DNA from: Archegozetes longisetosus
Taxonomy: Eukaryota > Arthropoda > Arachnida > Sarcoptiformes > Trhypochthoniidae
Length of the DNA: 64,000 bases
Direction: 5' to 3'
NCBI GenBank assembly: GCA_018873245.2
Contig: JAEMBT020000006.1
Span: 11,912,387-11,976,386, forward strand
Position numbers and translations under genes: made by a program
Notes under the pieces: generated by a model
Told to the model about the DNA's origin: nothing
Databases searched by the model: none
What the model saw: the letters and a program-made list of their open reading frames with translations, nothing else
Shown here: positions 10,122-23,209 of the stretch, in pieces
Layout: every line of letters begins with the position of its first letter
How positions within the stretch are numbered: position 1 is the first letter of the stretch

Positions 10122-12381
10122 GATTTTAAACTATTTCTATGAGAAAATTTTCAAGTCGACAATCTGTACTTAAATTGGTGGAAACCAAGTTCTTATTAAA
10201 GTTTCTTTTAACGTTATATAGAAAAGAATGAATTTAACGCGCGCGAACTTAATACTTAAAATAAAGTTATTTAACTATTACTGATTGTGATCTCAAAAAA
10301 ATAAAGTATAGACTATTGACATAAGAAAAAAGATTGCTTCAATTGAATAGATGAAACATGAAACTTTTTACAATAGCATCAAACACAATCACACAAAGGC
10401 TGTTGATCAAACTTTGTTTATGAAGTTTGGGTTACTTATGATACATAATCATAGATTGTTTATGTTGAAGTCTATGGTTGACATGCAGTTGATTGAGAGC
10501 ATAATAGATATGGAAACATATTTGATGCATGATTTTTTTAAACTTTGAACTTTGTCCTAATAATTTATTTGCACGGCTTATCACAATCCGATATAAATTG
10601 AGTTATTTTCTATTAATGGGATCTTCTTGAGACAGACGCAAACAAAAGATAAATAATAACACAAACATTTTGATGCAAAATAAGGTTTCTTGTATATTTC
10701 CTTTGCTTTGTTCTGCTTTGCAATCACTTTCTTAGTATTTTCTCTAAATAACCTCAAGTATATGAAACATTAAACAGTTGTAGACTTCAGTTATCCTTAT
10801 CATTTTTATTATTTCTAATAAGTTTGTGATAAAATAGCAAGATTTAGTATAAGCTTTATTGTATCGAATCTTCAACTGTTTTTGATTTTATATCTAGAAC
10901 ACTCTCTTGACATACTCTCTCTATCTTTCGATAGCGTTACGAAAACCTTTGAAAAAAGTCACCTGCAGTTCGAGTGGATGTTGCTATCAATCAATAGTGT
11001 CAGATGGACAAAATCTCCAATTTCAGCTATATTTGAAAGCTTGTCTCGAAGGAGCGCACAAATCAATTTTTTTCTTGCGAAAAAAGGGCATAAGACCAAT
11101 TTTAGTGTAAAGTGTGTGAGTCACACAAGAGTTTTTTTCAGACTTTTCAAGACTTCTAATCTCATTGTACAGACATGTTTCACTCATTATTATTAATTTA
11201 TTAATTTGTTTTCATCACTTGTTTTCACTTTACTTTCAGACAAAAACATTATTTTTGTTTTGGTTAAATCAATTTGTTCAACCCTGAATCCAAACTAGGA
11301 GATAAGATGTTTGAAAAAGTTTGAAAAAGTAAAAACCATGTCGTGGCTAAAGTTCAAAACTAGGTTCAGTTTATGATTGGAATGTTGTTAAGTCTTAGAA
11401 AAAAGTTTTAATTTGTGCACTTGTTTGAGACAAACTTTGACTTGAACTTAAATTTTGTCAAGCAACTTTAAGCATAAGTTGAAATAAAAGTTATTGAAAT
11501 TATTAGTTCAAAGAGTAATATTTATTGAGTAAAGTTTGAAATTTTCAAATGAGAAGCATACTTGTAAATGAGACTTTCATTTGCATGTTAGTCTAAACAA
11601 GAACGCACTGATTAACTTCTGTTACCCTCAAAGTGTTCTCTAGAAATCTTATTTTTCAATTTGATTTCATTAAAAGGTGCTTAGCAAACCGGAAGTAAAA
11701 AATGCTGTCAAATGACTCTTGCCTGACCAAAATTGTCAATTAGTCTGATTAAACGGCTTATTTGAATTGATATGAATGAGTGCAAAGGCAATCAATAGAT
11801 AGTTATCATATAAGTTGAAGTTTAAGAAAGTAGTTCACATTAATTCATTTGAGTTACTGAAAATTCAAGTTTTAGGGCATTTGTAAAATGCGAAACATGG
11901 AATACACTAAACTAACTGAAGTGATGTTTTAATTTCACTTTAAAGTTAAATTGAATAACCAGTTTTGCAAATAATTTATTTGATATAATTGTTTGACATT
12001 ATCATTTTAAAAATTAGATTGAACGCAACTTTCGAAACGAGTCAAATTTATCTACTTTTTGAGTATCTCTTACAATTCCTATAGCAAATTATCACATTAT
12101 GTCTCTCAATAGTTACCACTTTATAAACATGACACCAAAACTGTTAACCAGGTTTTTTGCAAACATTTAATGGTATCTGCTTAATCGACTAAAAACATAA
12201 TAAAATGCAAAATTTTTCATAAAATCTCTAAATCTACAGAATATTAAACTTCCATAAAATAAATATGTAAATATCACACAAAACCACGTAAATAATCAAG
12301 TTTTTCAATAAAGATTAAAAGTTTTCAGGTAACAATTATTTAGAAAACTAGTGATAAAACCAATTAGCTTTTGTTTACTGA
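10122..12381. other. Intergenic between the two CRAL-TRIO genes
   Basis: It holds several frames of 65-104 codons (for example 10882-11196 in two overlapping frames), none with recognisable domains or coherent codon use. No clear repeat element. Confidence 0.45.
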
Positions 12382-13652
12382 TTACTTTTTCTCATCATCA
12401 GAAGTCTCAACATTATTATTGATCTCTTCTTCTTTGGACTTCTTCGACTTATAGTAATCTGGATTCTGGACTAATAGTCGTCCTTCTTTTATGATATAGT
12501 CATACTTTTTCATATACTTTATAGCTTCTTCTTTAGTAACTCCATACAATTCACACAACTCGACGACTGGTTTACAGCCTTCGGGGACAACAGTGAAATC
12601 GGTACCATTTTTGCCACCCAAATACCTGGGAACATTTTCTGGATCGATATACTTGAAAAGTTCATCCCCGGAAGCGAACTTTAGTAACACTTGTTCTTCA
12701 GCTGATAACCACATCTTAATAACGGCCACAAAACCTAATCAAAGACAATTCAATAACTTTATTATGCTCGTCACAAACACAAGCGAGTGTTTGAAACCGA
12801 TTTAATACTAAAAACTTTTTTTCTATCATCGAAAGCTTTGACTTTGAAAATATAGAAACAAAGTTACGAAATCATGGAGAAATGATGAAAACAGTGGACC
12901 GAGGATTTAGTCATACCTTTGAGATACCAGGGAATATTGTAGACAATGAGCCTGGAAATAGATAACGGAAAATACTTCCTCAACACGTTGATAATAAACT
13001 GAATCATATCTAGATCGGCATTTTTAAGCCCAACTTCATGCAAGTCCATAACACAAACGAATCCATTTCCATTAGCTTCATTATCGACCTTATTGATGAT
13101 ATTAATGGCCATCAAATGGAGAATGGGTTGCAATTTCTTAATTTTGATGACAGTTTTAGCGCGAAAATAAATAACAGGCAAACCATTTCTGTCTACTCCC
13201 AAATGGTAGACAGCGCCAGCTTGAAAAAACTCTATCGGAGCGTCCTTTTCACCTAATCGAAAATTGACTTTGAAAATACTTCTCTCAACCAATAATTTCT
13301 ACTTCTATTCATTACTGTTGTCAAAATCTAACTCTACTTATATCTAAATGTATAAAAATGAATTACTTTTTGTATTAACTCCTTTCTCTTTTCGCCACTT
13401 CATGGCTTCATCCAGTTGTTTGACAGCCTTATCGACGTCCATATCATTCCACAGGACAAATCGCTTAACTGTGAACTCATTGGTCTTGACTTTTTCGATA
13501 TCGCACTCATCGTATAGATGTGGATTTGATTTGGATAATTTAAGAAATGCTTCTCGAACTTTATCTATAGTTTCTTCCATCGAGTATTTGCCTTTGATTT
13601 TCAACTTAGATTCTAATATATTTGAAATTCTGTTAATATTCTCAGTCGACAT
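12382..13652 (-). CDS. CRAL-TRIO (SEC14-like) protein, MOSPD2 type, copy 2
   Basis: Three exons on the minus strand: 13652-13367, 13267-12917, 12734-12382, with phase-1 introns of 99 and 182 nt (donors GTAATT and GTATGA). The spliced product has 329 residues. It parallels its neighbour: DEAMKWRKEKGVN at the end of the N-terminal helices, then after splicing KINFRLG, GFVCVMDLHEVGLKNADLD in the SEC14 core, LIVYNIPWYLKG-FVAVI across the second splice, and YLGGKNGTDFTV. The tail is charged and lysine-rich (KSKKSKEEE). The role should match copy 1, binding and transfer of a lipid or other hydrophobic ligand. None of its introns sits where copy 1 has one. The gap between the genes is 2.3 kb, so each probably has its own promoter. 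Confidence 0.85.
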
Positions 13653-16054
13653 GATTGAAAAATATTCAGAGTATTAGCAATAAGAGTGTTGATAGGTTTT
13701 GAGTTTATAAATCTGTAGAAATTAAAAGTTTGATTAGTGATAAAGTCATAGAGGTATAGAATTACACTGAATTTAAGGCTTACGTTTGACAATAGAAGTT
13801 GTTGTTAGGCTAGAACTGTGTGTTGAGTAAGTTTTATAGCATTTATAGCAAACTGTTACTCAATTATTACAAAATGTTTTCAGCTCTTGGATAAGGAATA
13901 TGATTACTAAATATGAAATGTAGTTGTTTCACGTGAATACGTTATTGCAATTATTTACAATTCAATTCGTTTCCTTTAATTGTTCTGAAAATTTTTCCTC
14001 GTTTTTTAACTTCTACTATAGTCTTTCACTTATTCATCACTATCCAGATATATATGATTAGCACGAGAATAGTCACTACAGAGTGAGTCAACTATGAAAA
14101 TACATACAGTTTAATTATAGTATTGTGTTTTTAAGGAATATCAACTTTAGTCTAACGTATGAAATGTTCAACTTTGATGAGGAAACAATTCAAGTACTAA
14201 AGTTACATAAAGAAATTGTCGGATCTTTCCGTGATTAACTTTTGTAACTACTAAGTATTAATCAAGAATCTTACGCAAATGAAAGTTTCGACATCATTGT
14301 GAGTGATTTACTTTCGTAAGAACGTCTAGTAGATTAAAAACTAGAAGGACTATTTGCAACACTAGTATTTTCCAGTCTGAGATTTAGTCTTTTCCTGCAC
14401 ATATCGACTCAGTCATATGAATTAATCATTAGGCAATTAAATCATCTTAAATTGTTTGAATCCTATTGAACAAAATTGCTAGCTTTTGAGGTTAAGATGA
14501 TTGTAGATCACGAAATGTCAATTTATCGTATCTTTCAATTATCTTTCGATTGTCTGTGTACAGAACATTTAATTTTTATAATCTTGACCATTAGTGATCA
14601 AATTTCAAATATGGTTCAGACTGTAGACTCATAAGGAATTACCTGTAAAGGTGCATATTTGAATCTGAAACAAACTAATGATGATGGAATACTAAAATAC
14701 GACCTGACTTTGTTAATTAAAGTATAATTTGGCTGTATCTCACGTCTGGTTTGAAAGATCTATAAACTTGATTCTAATTGATTTATGTTCCGTTTAAACA
14801 AGACAATGAAAGAAAGACTAAAATTAAGTATAACTTGAAGTTCAAGTCTTGAACTATTCAAAAGGATGTGCAAACAATTGCATGGAAAATGATCAAAATG
14901 ATTGAAGATTCCATACATAGTAAGAAAAGAAAATTATACTGAAGTCCTTTCAAAGCTATAAAAGTGTTTAAGTTGATAAGAAACCTAAAAATGTTACATA
15001 TATTGAATTTGAGATGATATATAATTTGATTGAGGAACATTTCAAAACTAATAATAATACCAAATTCTATTGTTAGGTTTTGTTAGCTGTCAGCTTCTCA
15101 TGTATTCTGTTAGCAAACCTGTCATCAGTCATTTTTAGCGTCATCTAAACTATCTATATGGAAATTTGTGTATTCAAATTTTTATCTGTCAAAACCACCG
15201 ATCATTAACATTGATGAGATTCAGAGTGTAATTGAATTAAAGCTTGAAAATGCTTAACCTTATTAGAACTTCATTGATCTTATCCAGTATGTCTACGGAT
15301 GAATTGATTGGAGGTTCAGTCACCTGAATATGGTAAGTTAAGACGATCAAGTGGATTTTCCCATAATAAAATCCCTAAAACAATTGTTTGTTTTGTGTCT
15401 GAATGATTATTTCTCTCACAATAATTACAACTATATCGAAATACAAACATAATGATTATTTGTGAACCTTATGCTAAAACCTCTTTAATGCCTTCAATAA
15501 AGTAGTACTACTTATTGACATTGCGAATGGATTACTTACTTCATAACCTAGTAATAAATAGCTAACAGGTATTGCAAGATTACAACTTCCACTTAAAAAA
15601 ACTTTTTGCCTCTTTCTTAAATAGTTGTTTTACAGGTGAATGACTGAGTCTCTGACATGTATTATTGCTTTAGGTTATAGTGTGTTTTGTGTTAGTAGTA
15701 TTGATTGACGAAAATCGTACCATAAATATTAAAATTGCAACGCTTTTAATTAATAACTTATCCAATTTTTACCAAAAATCATATTTTTCTATCACTTCAG
15801 TTTACTTGTATTTTACAACTTTGTTGCCTTTGATAAAAACTTTAGAAATAACATTTCAGTATATTTTTTTCTTTCAATTTAAATTACGATTTCTCGAACC
15901 TCTTTTTGCAAATAAGTTAACCTAAAAATGCTTTAGAAATTTACGAATTTCCCAAAGATCGACGCATTGTTCACAATGTTATCCACTTGAATGCATTGTT
16001 GCCACAATCTTTCTCTCTCTGCAACACAAGTTTGTGTCTCTCAATAAATTTTCA
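13653..16054. other. Intergenic
   Basis: No convincing gene. Divergent promoters for the minus-strand CRAL-TRIO gene and the plus-strand elongase should lie at its two ends, but no specific motif was identified. Confidence 0.45.
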
Positions 16055-18332
16055 ATGTCTTCAATTAGTTTGGTGCTCGACTCATTTCACTCTGTCGGCT
16101 ATTATTTACATGAATACTGGATCGATGTCTCAGACCCTCGGACTAAACACTTCCCTTTGGTATGAAGAAAAAGATTTTAAAGTTTTGTTTTACTATTTGT
16201 TATGTAAAAACTACCAGTTCCGCAAAGGATTTTGTTGCTCTGCGTTTATGATTTTTCAAATTTTCTCTAATTTCATTCTTTCTTACTGACATATGTCACG
16301 TATAGCATTATTTATTTTTATCATTTCTTAGCGTTCATTCTTATAAGAAATCAGATGTGGTCTAAAAAAGTTTTTTGTGTGAGAAAGTTCTATTAATCGC
16401 TTAGGTTTCGATATCTTTATTAATGCGCACTGTTTTATCATGAGATTTTGTAAAACATTAGATTTTGTGATTAACTCAAAATCGCATAAAATTGACGCAC
16501 AGTAGTTATAAAGATTACTTTATTGTGAGCTGCTCATAACGTGTTGTTAACAAACACGCTCACTAACTGTAAATTCAAACTATCGTTTAGACAGCTAATA
16601 TCACCTCAGCTGAACTAGATATGAGCCTATCTCAACAACAATATTAGTCAATCACTGCCTTAGCTCAAACATACACTATGAAAGCATACTCAAAGTTAAA
16701 TCTTCTATAAGTAATATTGATTACAGAGTCATTTCATTAATTCATGTAAATTGAGCTAAGTCGATTAAAATTACTTGAATTTTGTGAAACAGAATTTTTA
16801 TTGCGAGCATAGAATTGAAATATTTCTAGTATAGACTCTGTCTGATGAAAATTAAATTTTAAGAAACATTACATGAATTGGCTATTTAAGCATGAAATTA
16901 GGCATTTTTGCTTCAAACAACATTAACTTATTTAACAAGCGAGAAGCATCTAATTGTTTTTAAAAGAGATTTGTAGAGCAATTATAAGTCTTGTACTCTA
17001 ACTGATGATTAACGGAAACTTTGAATTTAGGTGGAAGGAGGCATTTGGAAGATATTGCTCATATTGTCGTGTTATTTATTGTTGGTCAAGAAGATTTTGC
17101 CAGAATTCATGAAAAATCGAAAGCCTTATGCATTGCGCGGGCCTATTCTAGTATATAACATACTTATGGTTATTGTGAACGCATATTTCTTTTACGAAAT
17201 CTTAGTCGGTATAGATTATGGTCGAAGATTTCTAGACTTTCGATATCCTAGCCGTAACGATTATAGTCCACGAACTTTGAGAGAATTGAATCTCGGCTGG
17301 TATGGTTGGATGTCTAGATTCGCAGATATGTTGGACACTATTTTCTTCTGTTTAAGAAAGAAGAACAGTCAAATTACATTTCTTCACGTCTATCATCACA
17401 CAGCAGTTCCATTTCTAGGTACAAATCATTTTGATTTTATTGTTTTTTGGCTTCTGTTAGAACATTAAATTGTGAACAAAAGTAAAACCACTACTTTTCA
17501 TGCTATTGATTGAGTTTTGCCCTAGTCAGTTACGAAAGTGATGTCACGAAATGGATTGTCATATAATTGTTAGCTATTTATTCACAGTGAGCACTTTTGC
17601 GGCATTGACAAAAATTTGTTATTAATTCTTTGAAAGCTATTTTCAAAATTAAGGAAAACTGAATTTAATTGTGTTTTTATTGTGGAAGAAGGGAATTTTT
17701 GTCAAAGTGCATCGGTTGTATTTTCTAGATGAGGAAAAATGATTCTTAATTGAATCAAAAAGCATTTGAACAATTGAGCCATATTGTGAAAGCTCATACA
17801 TTCAAGTTTTCAAACTTTTCTGACAATAGATTTGAACGAAATTTTTCTATTGTGTCTGACACACAATAACCTTACTTTAAGGCTAAACTGATCTCATCTT
17901 TCCTTAATCCTAATCTTTTATGAAAGGTTGGTTTTCCTTAAAAGTAAACCCTTTGGCACCAATTATTGGATTGTTTGGATTATTAAACACAGCGATTCAT
18001 GTGGTTATGTATTCTTACTATGCTTTGGCTTCATTTGGACCAGAAGTACAGAAATATTTGTGGTGGAAGAAATACATAACACAGTTTCAGATATTACAGT
18101 TTTTGATTTGTGGCACTTATGGCGTTGTCTTATTCTTCAAACAAACTGGTTATCCGATTGTTTGGTTTTGGGTAATTGTGAACTGTTGCATAAAATATTG
18201 TAAATATGATCGGTGTCTGATTTTGTTGTATTTTTCTAACAGATATCGGTTGGTCAGAACCCTATATTTTTCTACATGTTCTATGATTTTTACAAAAAGT
18301 CTTACAAGAAAGAGGCCAAAAAGCAATCGTAG
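16055..18332 (+). CDS. Very-long-chain fatty acid elongase, ELOVL1/4/7 class
   Basis: Four exons: 16055-16159, 17031-17418, 17927-18171, 18243-18332, with introns of 871, 508 and 71 nt; 275 residues, the usual family length. Exon 1 is short and isolated but diagnostic: it ends DPRTKHFPL at a GTATGA donor and joins [10 protein letters not shown] in phase 0, reproducing the conserved N-terminal block of this class. Further motifs: [23 protein letters not shown] (variant of the K-x-x-E-x-x-D-T motif), histidine box H154-V-Y-H157-H158, [12 protein letters not shown], and TQFQILQF. About seven hydrophobic helices are evident, and the lysine-rich tail KKEAKKQS suits ER retention. The enzyme would condense malonyl-CoA with a long-chain acyl-CoA in the ER membrane, the rate-limiting step of elongation. 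The gene looks intact. It is a different class from the elongases at 42-59 kb. Confidence 0.93.
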
Positions 18333-19536
18333 TTATAAAACAAATAAATAGTTACATTATTATTTCATCATATATTTATAAAAAAGCTTTATTAATTGCC
18401 AAATAATTACTAATACAGAATCGTTGACATGCATGTGACTAATGAAAGTTATCAATAAAATTATTTTGTTTAATAATCCTTCAAAATATTTGATGACAAA
18501 CACAAACTGCCTCTAATCAGGTGTGAAGCTGCGATTTAAGTCGAAATTGACTCAACATGTTTTCATGAGTGTAAACGCATTAATCTATATTTCTACCACA
18601 TTCTTTCAAATAAATAGCTAAATCTGCAAACCTCTGCTAACTGGCATTGACTTATTCAAAGTTAATAACCTGTAAACACTTTGGATTGTTTATTACGTTT
18701 GACTAACGCAAAAATTGTGATTAAACGATTTGATAGAAGTAGCACTTTCTAAAAGTTTTAGTTATTGGGCATGAAAAGTTCATGAATACCTTGTAAAAAT
18801 GAGATTGTTCAAATAATTTGAAATGCCGTTTGTCATTTACAATACAGTACAAGTATAATGATACTTCCATAACAATTGATTCGATGTAAGACCCAAATCT
18901 TAATTCCTTCAGCCAAAAAAGGGAATCGCAGTTAAGAATGAAGTTGCACTTGAAGCGCATAGCAGGGAGAATGGCAGAAACGATGTTTTACACTTTAAAA
19001 TAATTGCCACCTAAATATAAAGATAAGGGTGAAATTTAACCATAATTTTGAGTCACGCAAACCGAATTCTTGAATATGATGACTATCATGTTAACGTTAT
19101 CGCATTATATATTTATGCATATTTATATTTATAAAGTATTATCAAGGATATTTATAAAATTTAACTAAGTGCAATACTAATTTGAGAATTAATCTAAGTT
19201 CTGACCTAAATAGTTCTGAGAAATACTATCTCGAGCCTCGAAAAAGTTTGACTTCAGACTTATCAAAGTTTATAAAATCGTTAAATAATTCAACAGAGAA
19301 GTGAATAATAAATAGAAGAAATGACTAATAATAAGTGAATATTTGAAGGTGAATAGTAATCAAAAGCTGTTGAACGTCAATTTTATTCTTATTACTGAAC
19401 ACAATAAACTTGTGAGTGCAAAACAAAAGTTTTCCTCAGTAGAAGTTTTTCCTTTTTTAAATCTTCGGACTTAATTCAATGACTTGATTTCAATCACTAA
19501 TCAATCATTGAGTGGACACACAATAACAATACTTTA
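18333..19536. other. Intergenic
   Basis: The 3' flank of the elongase; nothing recognised. Confidence 0.5.
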
Positions 19537-19537
19537 T

Positions 19538-20497
19538 AGGCGTCACAATGAAATGATAGTCAGTCTTGTATTGACTGCATTAGTTTCCTATTTTTGGTTA
19601 AATAGAGAACACCTAATGAATTCAATTGAAATTGCAAATCATTATTAATGTTGATTCTGAATCTATTAATTAGTAGGGAATCATTTTGAAATCATTAAAT
19701 ATTAACTATATTGAGGCATATTGAAAAAATCAATTTATTTTCATTTTTCTCAGATAGAAATCTGTTTAAAACGTGTTAAGATGATCGTGATAAAACGTAT
19801 TTGATCTTAAATTTTATTGGAAACAATCATCTGTTAACTGTAACAGTTACCATAGCAAACACTTTTTGATGCGTTTCAATGAGAAAATGAGCTGATCATT
19901 AAAGCATGAAAGACGTGGGATTTCCCACTTTTTCAATAGGTTTCAGATGATGGCAAATTTTAGATGTGAATTTAATGTGACAAAACAAATGAGATAAGGG
20001 TTATTTGATGTTTCAATAAATCCCATTTTCAACGTTAGTTCCATTTCCCCATTAAACTCTCAATTTCGATTAAATCCCAATTAAAAATGAAGAACAATTG
20101 AAAGTCATTGAAAAGGTTAAAGCAAAACTGTATTTAGAAAAATTGAATCATATCATTTCAAAGAATCCTGATAACGCCAATAATTATGATCATCGGCGTT
20201 TGACAGAATATGCTCCTCTTGTATCTGTCGAAGTTGAGAGATCATTTTCTCTTTATGAAAACATTTTGGCCAATAACAGACAAAGCATGTCAGAATCGAC
20301 AACTGAATGTAATTCACTGTAATCAATTTTTAGCTTAAAAATGTAGTTTTGACAAAATTTGATAAAATTAATTATAAATTTTAGTTCCATAATAGTACCA
20401 TTTTTGCGAAATATTTAGTCCAATTTTCCAACCAATATTGCTCGTTTTTAGCACCATAGCTTTCAGGATTTATTGATCATCTAGTTGTGACGCCTAT
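19538..20497. mobile_element. hAT-like element remnant
   Basis: The ends are short inverted repeats, aggcgtcacaa at 19538 and its complement ttgtgacgcct ending at 20497. They enclose a hAT dimerisation-domain fragment (20086-20322). About 960 bp, so most of the transposase is missing. No clean 8 bp target duplication is visible. Confidence 0.5.
20086..20322 (+). pseudogene. hAT transposase C-terminal dimerisation fragment
   Basis: The frame contains KVKAKLYLEKLNHIISKNP followed by LTEYAPLVSVEVERSFSLY and ENILANNRQSMS. This matches the C-terminal end of hAT-type transposases, where the conserved block has the form APxxSVxVERSFSxYxxIL. The catalytic part and zinc finger are absent, and the frame opens without a proper start. 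A broken DNA transposon copy. Confidence 0.65.
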
Positions 20498-22296
20498 TTC
20501 ATAAATGCAAGGCTTTACTTTTGAATGTAGACTATATTGTCGAATCTCGAGCCGACGTTCATTAATACCCAACAAAACTTACAATAGAAATAATTTTAGT
20601 TAGAGCTAAGTAGCCGAAGCTCTGCGAAGGTCTACAGCAATATAAAACTAAATTATGTAGCACGAAATGCAGCAATACAGCCCGCATTCCATGCTGAAGC
20701 CAAATGTAAGATAGCACGTCAATCATGAATGTCGTCAACAATAGAGAACAAAAATTTAAATACAAAATTGTTGTCAAATAAACAGTAATTATTCGACAAC
20801 TGTTAGTCAAAGCTAAGGCTCGGCCCAAACGTAAGAGAGCAAAACCAATGGACTTTGTCATAGAACTCGGTTTCGCTATAACGATAACTTCCCCATCATA
20901 TTATCTCTTTATTTGCTTATTTTTGGTTACCAAAAATGAGTTAAGGCTTAAGGGATTGCTTAACAATCATAGTAGACCGGACAATCGCTTGATTGCTCTT
21001 CTGATTTTGTGTTACGAGCTTTATGCATTATATCCATTCTTTAACAGTTCTGTGGGCCACAAGAGCAATAAGGTTACGCTTTGTATCAGTTGTACTAGAG
21101 TTTGACATCAGTATACTGTTACAGTTTTTACTGGAAAATACCATTAATATTTAGTACAGTGTGAGAAATCGTTAGTAAAGTACAGTATTCTGTTTACTGA
21201 AATTTACTGAAAAACACAAGCTGCACACTACGCATATTTTTTATATTTACACTATGAACATGTTCTTTCAGATCCCATAATGTATTAGATAGAATGTAAA
21301 GATACTTTTGCGAGAATCTCAAAATTAGCCATCAAACTTTTTTCAATACCTGCAACTAATCTCTCAAGCGAATGCAACTTCAATTCAAATTTAACTTTGT
21401 GTAAAAAGTATTTGAAACTTGACCCAGAAAATGTTGATAAAATGCTTTCTTGCGTTCTAATTATGATTTATTAGAAAACAATGCTGTATTATGAATTCTA
21501 ATAAATTTCGGTACTTTCCAATAAAGCCTAGTAATTACTATTTTAGGTTAAAGCAGTAAAGTACGGCACATCAATCCATATGATCAGTAAAGTATAGTAC
21601 AGTAATCAATTTTTGGTAAAACGTCATCCTCTAAATTGTACCTTTCTTTTCAACCGTTTTGTTCTTAATCACTGCTGGAAAGTTGGTTTTTCTTCAGGTC
21701 ACTATTTGCAATCTGTTTAGTGGTTCAAGTCTAGATCACTAAATTGTTGTTAAACTATAGAATACTTGTCCTAAAGATTACAAGACCACTCTGATTTTCG
21801 CTAAATTAGTCCAAAGCACTTTGAATTACCGTTTGATTCATCACGAACCTTACGACCATACAGAAGATTGTACTCGATTTTAGTTTTAACAACTGCGTCA
21901 TGTTATCTATTATCTTGACTATGCTTTTATAATGAGGAACCATTTCCACGTTCGAATATTAAACACGAATACATCCTACTTTATAAGACACAACAGGTTT
22001 TTAATTTATTATCTTATTAGCTTTTTCCTAAACATCTTGATTATTAGATTTTTGAAACTGTTTATCTGTACAGAACAAACCTGGAAAGCCACGACTTTGG
22101 ATTGAATTTGGTCTGAAGCTTTCAGATTGTGATCTCAACACATTCTTATTGGTAAGAGTAACACAAAGACTGATCCGGTTTATTTTATATATACTACAAA
22201 ATTAGCAGTTGGTAAAAATAATCTAAAAGGATCAATAAGAACTGTTTGACTCAAATCTTGATGGCACGCTTTACTGTAGATATCTATAATCTGGAA
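20498..22296. other. Intergenic, diffuse repeats
   Basis: Around 21100-21620 there are several imperfect copies of agtaaagtacagtat-like words. Frames at 20562-20861 and 20848-21105 have no recognisable domains. Confidence 0.4.
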
Positions 22297-23209
22297 TAGG
22301 CCTTGCACTTTTCGGATTTAATTTTCACGCCAATTCAGGGTGGTTCAATCGGGTTTGATAAATTTGACCAAATTTGTAGTTTATCGGGTTTGACCCGAAA
22401 ATTTATTTTCAATTAGAGGTTGACAATTTGAAAGTTGATATGTATTAATTAAAATGTCTCTCTATATCTCCATTGAAGTACAAAATCTCGTATAAATTTA
22501 GGTTTACATTAGTTAACCCTTCGTCACAACCTAACTTCCGAAAACGTAAAATTAACTGTATGGTAAAATGTTACCCCACGTTTTCCACACTTTAGATCTG
22601 TTCTAGGTTAGTTCTGATGCCTTTTAAATCATGGTTAGCCCTTGTTTTCGAAGTTTTAATTTACTAATTGATTTCTAGTTATTATCCGATACAACGTCAT
22701 CAGTGGTTCAAATTGCTAATAGCGACATCACAGAGCTGCGATACATATAGTAAACACGAAACACTACGATGTTAGGGGAAATTTCTATCCTTAGAAAGAC
22801 ATGTTTCCAGAAAAAATTTAAAAATAAAGATATAGGTCGAAATTAATCAGGTTTTTGTCATTCAAAGTCAAATATAGGACTGGGGAATGCCTAAATTCTC
22901 AAGAAATGACGGCATTTTGTTAATTTTAGCGGGATTTTTAAGGTAAAAATTGGGAACACTTTACCCCATGGTCGTGACGAAGGGTTAATTATAAGCGATG
23001 ATCTGTTTGAACATTTCTAAATGAGTTATTTTATGCAAAACTCATAGTGCGAAGCGCATGACTTGCGATGCATAACTTAAAGTTCAAAATTTTTCATATA
23101 ATACGTATATTTAATTCGGGGGTTTTCGGGTTAAACCTGATATAAAAATTTTCCTTTCGGAGGGCTTAATCAGGTTTAATCGGGTTAAACCCGAAAAATA
23201 CAGGGCCTA
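22297..23209. mobile_element. hAT-like MITE split by another MITE
   Basis: The left end taggccttgcacttttcgg (22297) and, reading inward from 23209, taggccctgtatttttcgg form the inverted termini. Both are followed by subterminal cgggtttaacccg-type blocks. The element would be about 440 bp, but a piggyBac-like MITE (22513-22988) is inserted in it. Flanks share an imperfect tctgg word. Confidence 0.6.
22513..22988. mobile_element. piggyBac-like MITE, copy 1
   Basis: TTAA on both sides, inverted ends ccctTCGTCACAAC / GTCGTGACGAAGGG, no coding capacity. A TTAA target and CCCT start are typical of the piggyBac superfamily. A related copy lies at 29660-30062. Confidence 0.8.

Noticed and set aside
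10882-11196. 104- and 67-codon overlapping frames with some cysteines
   Set aside because: Two overlapping frames, neither with a recognisable family, signal peptide or splice partner.
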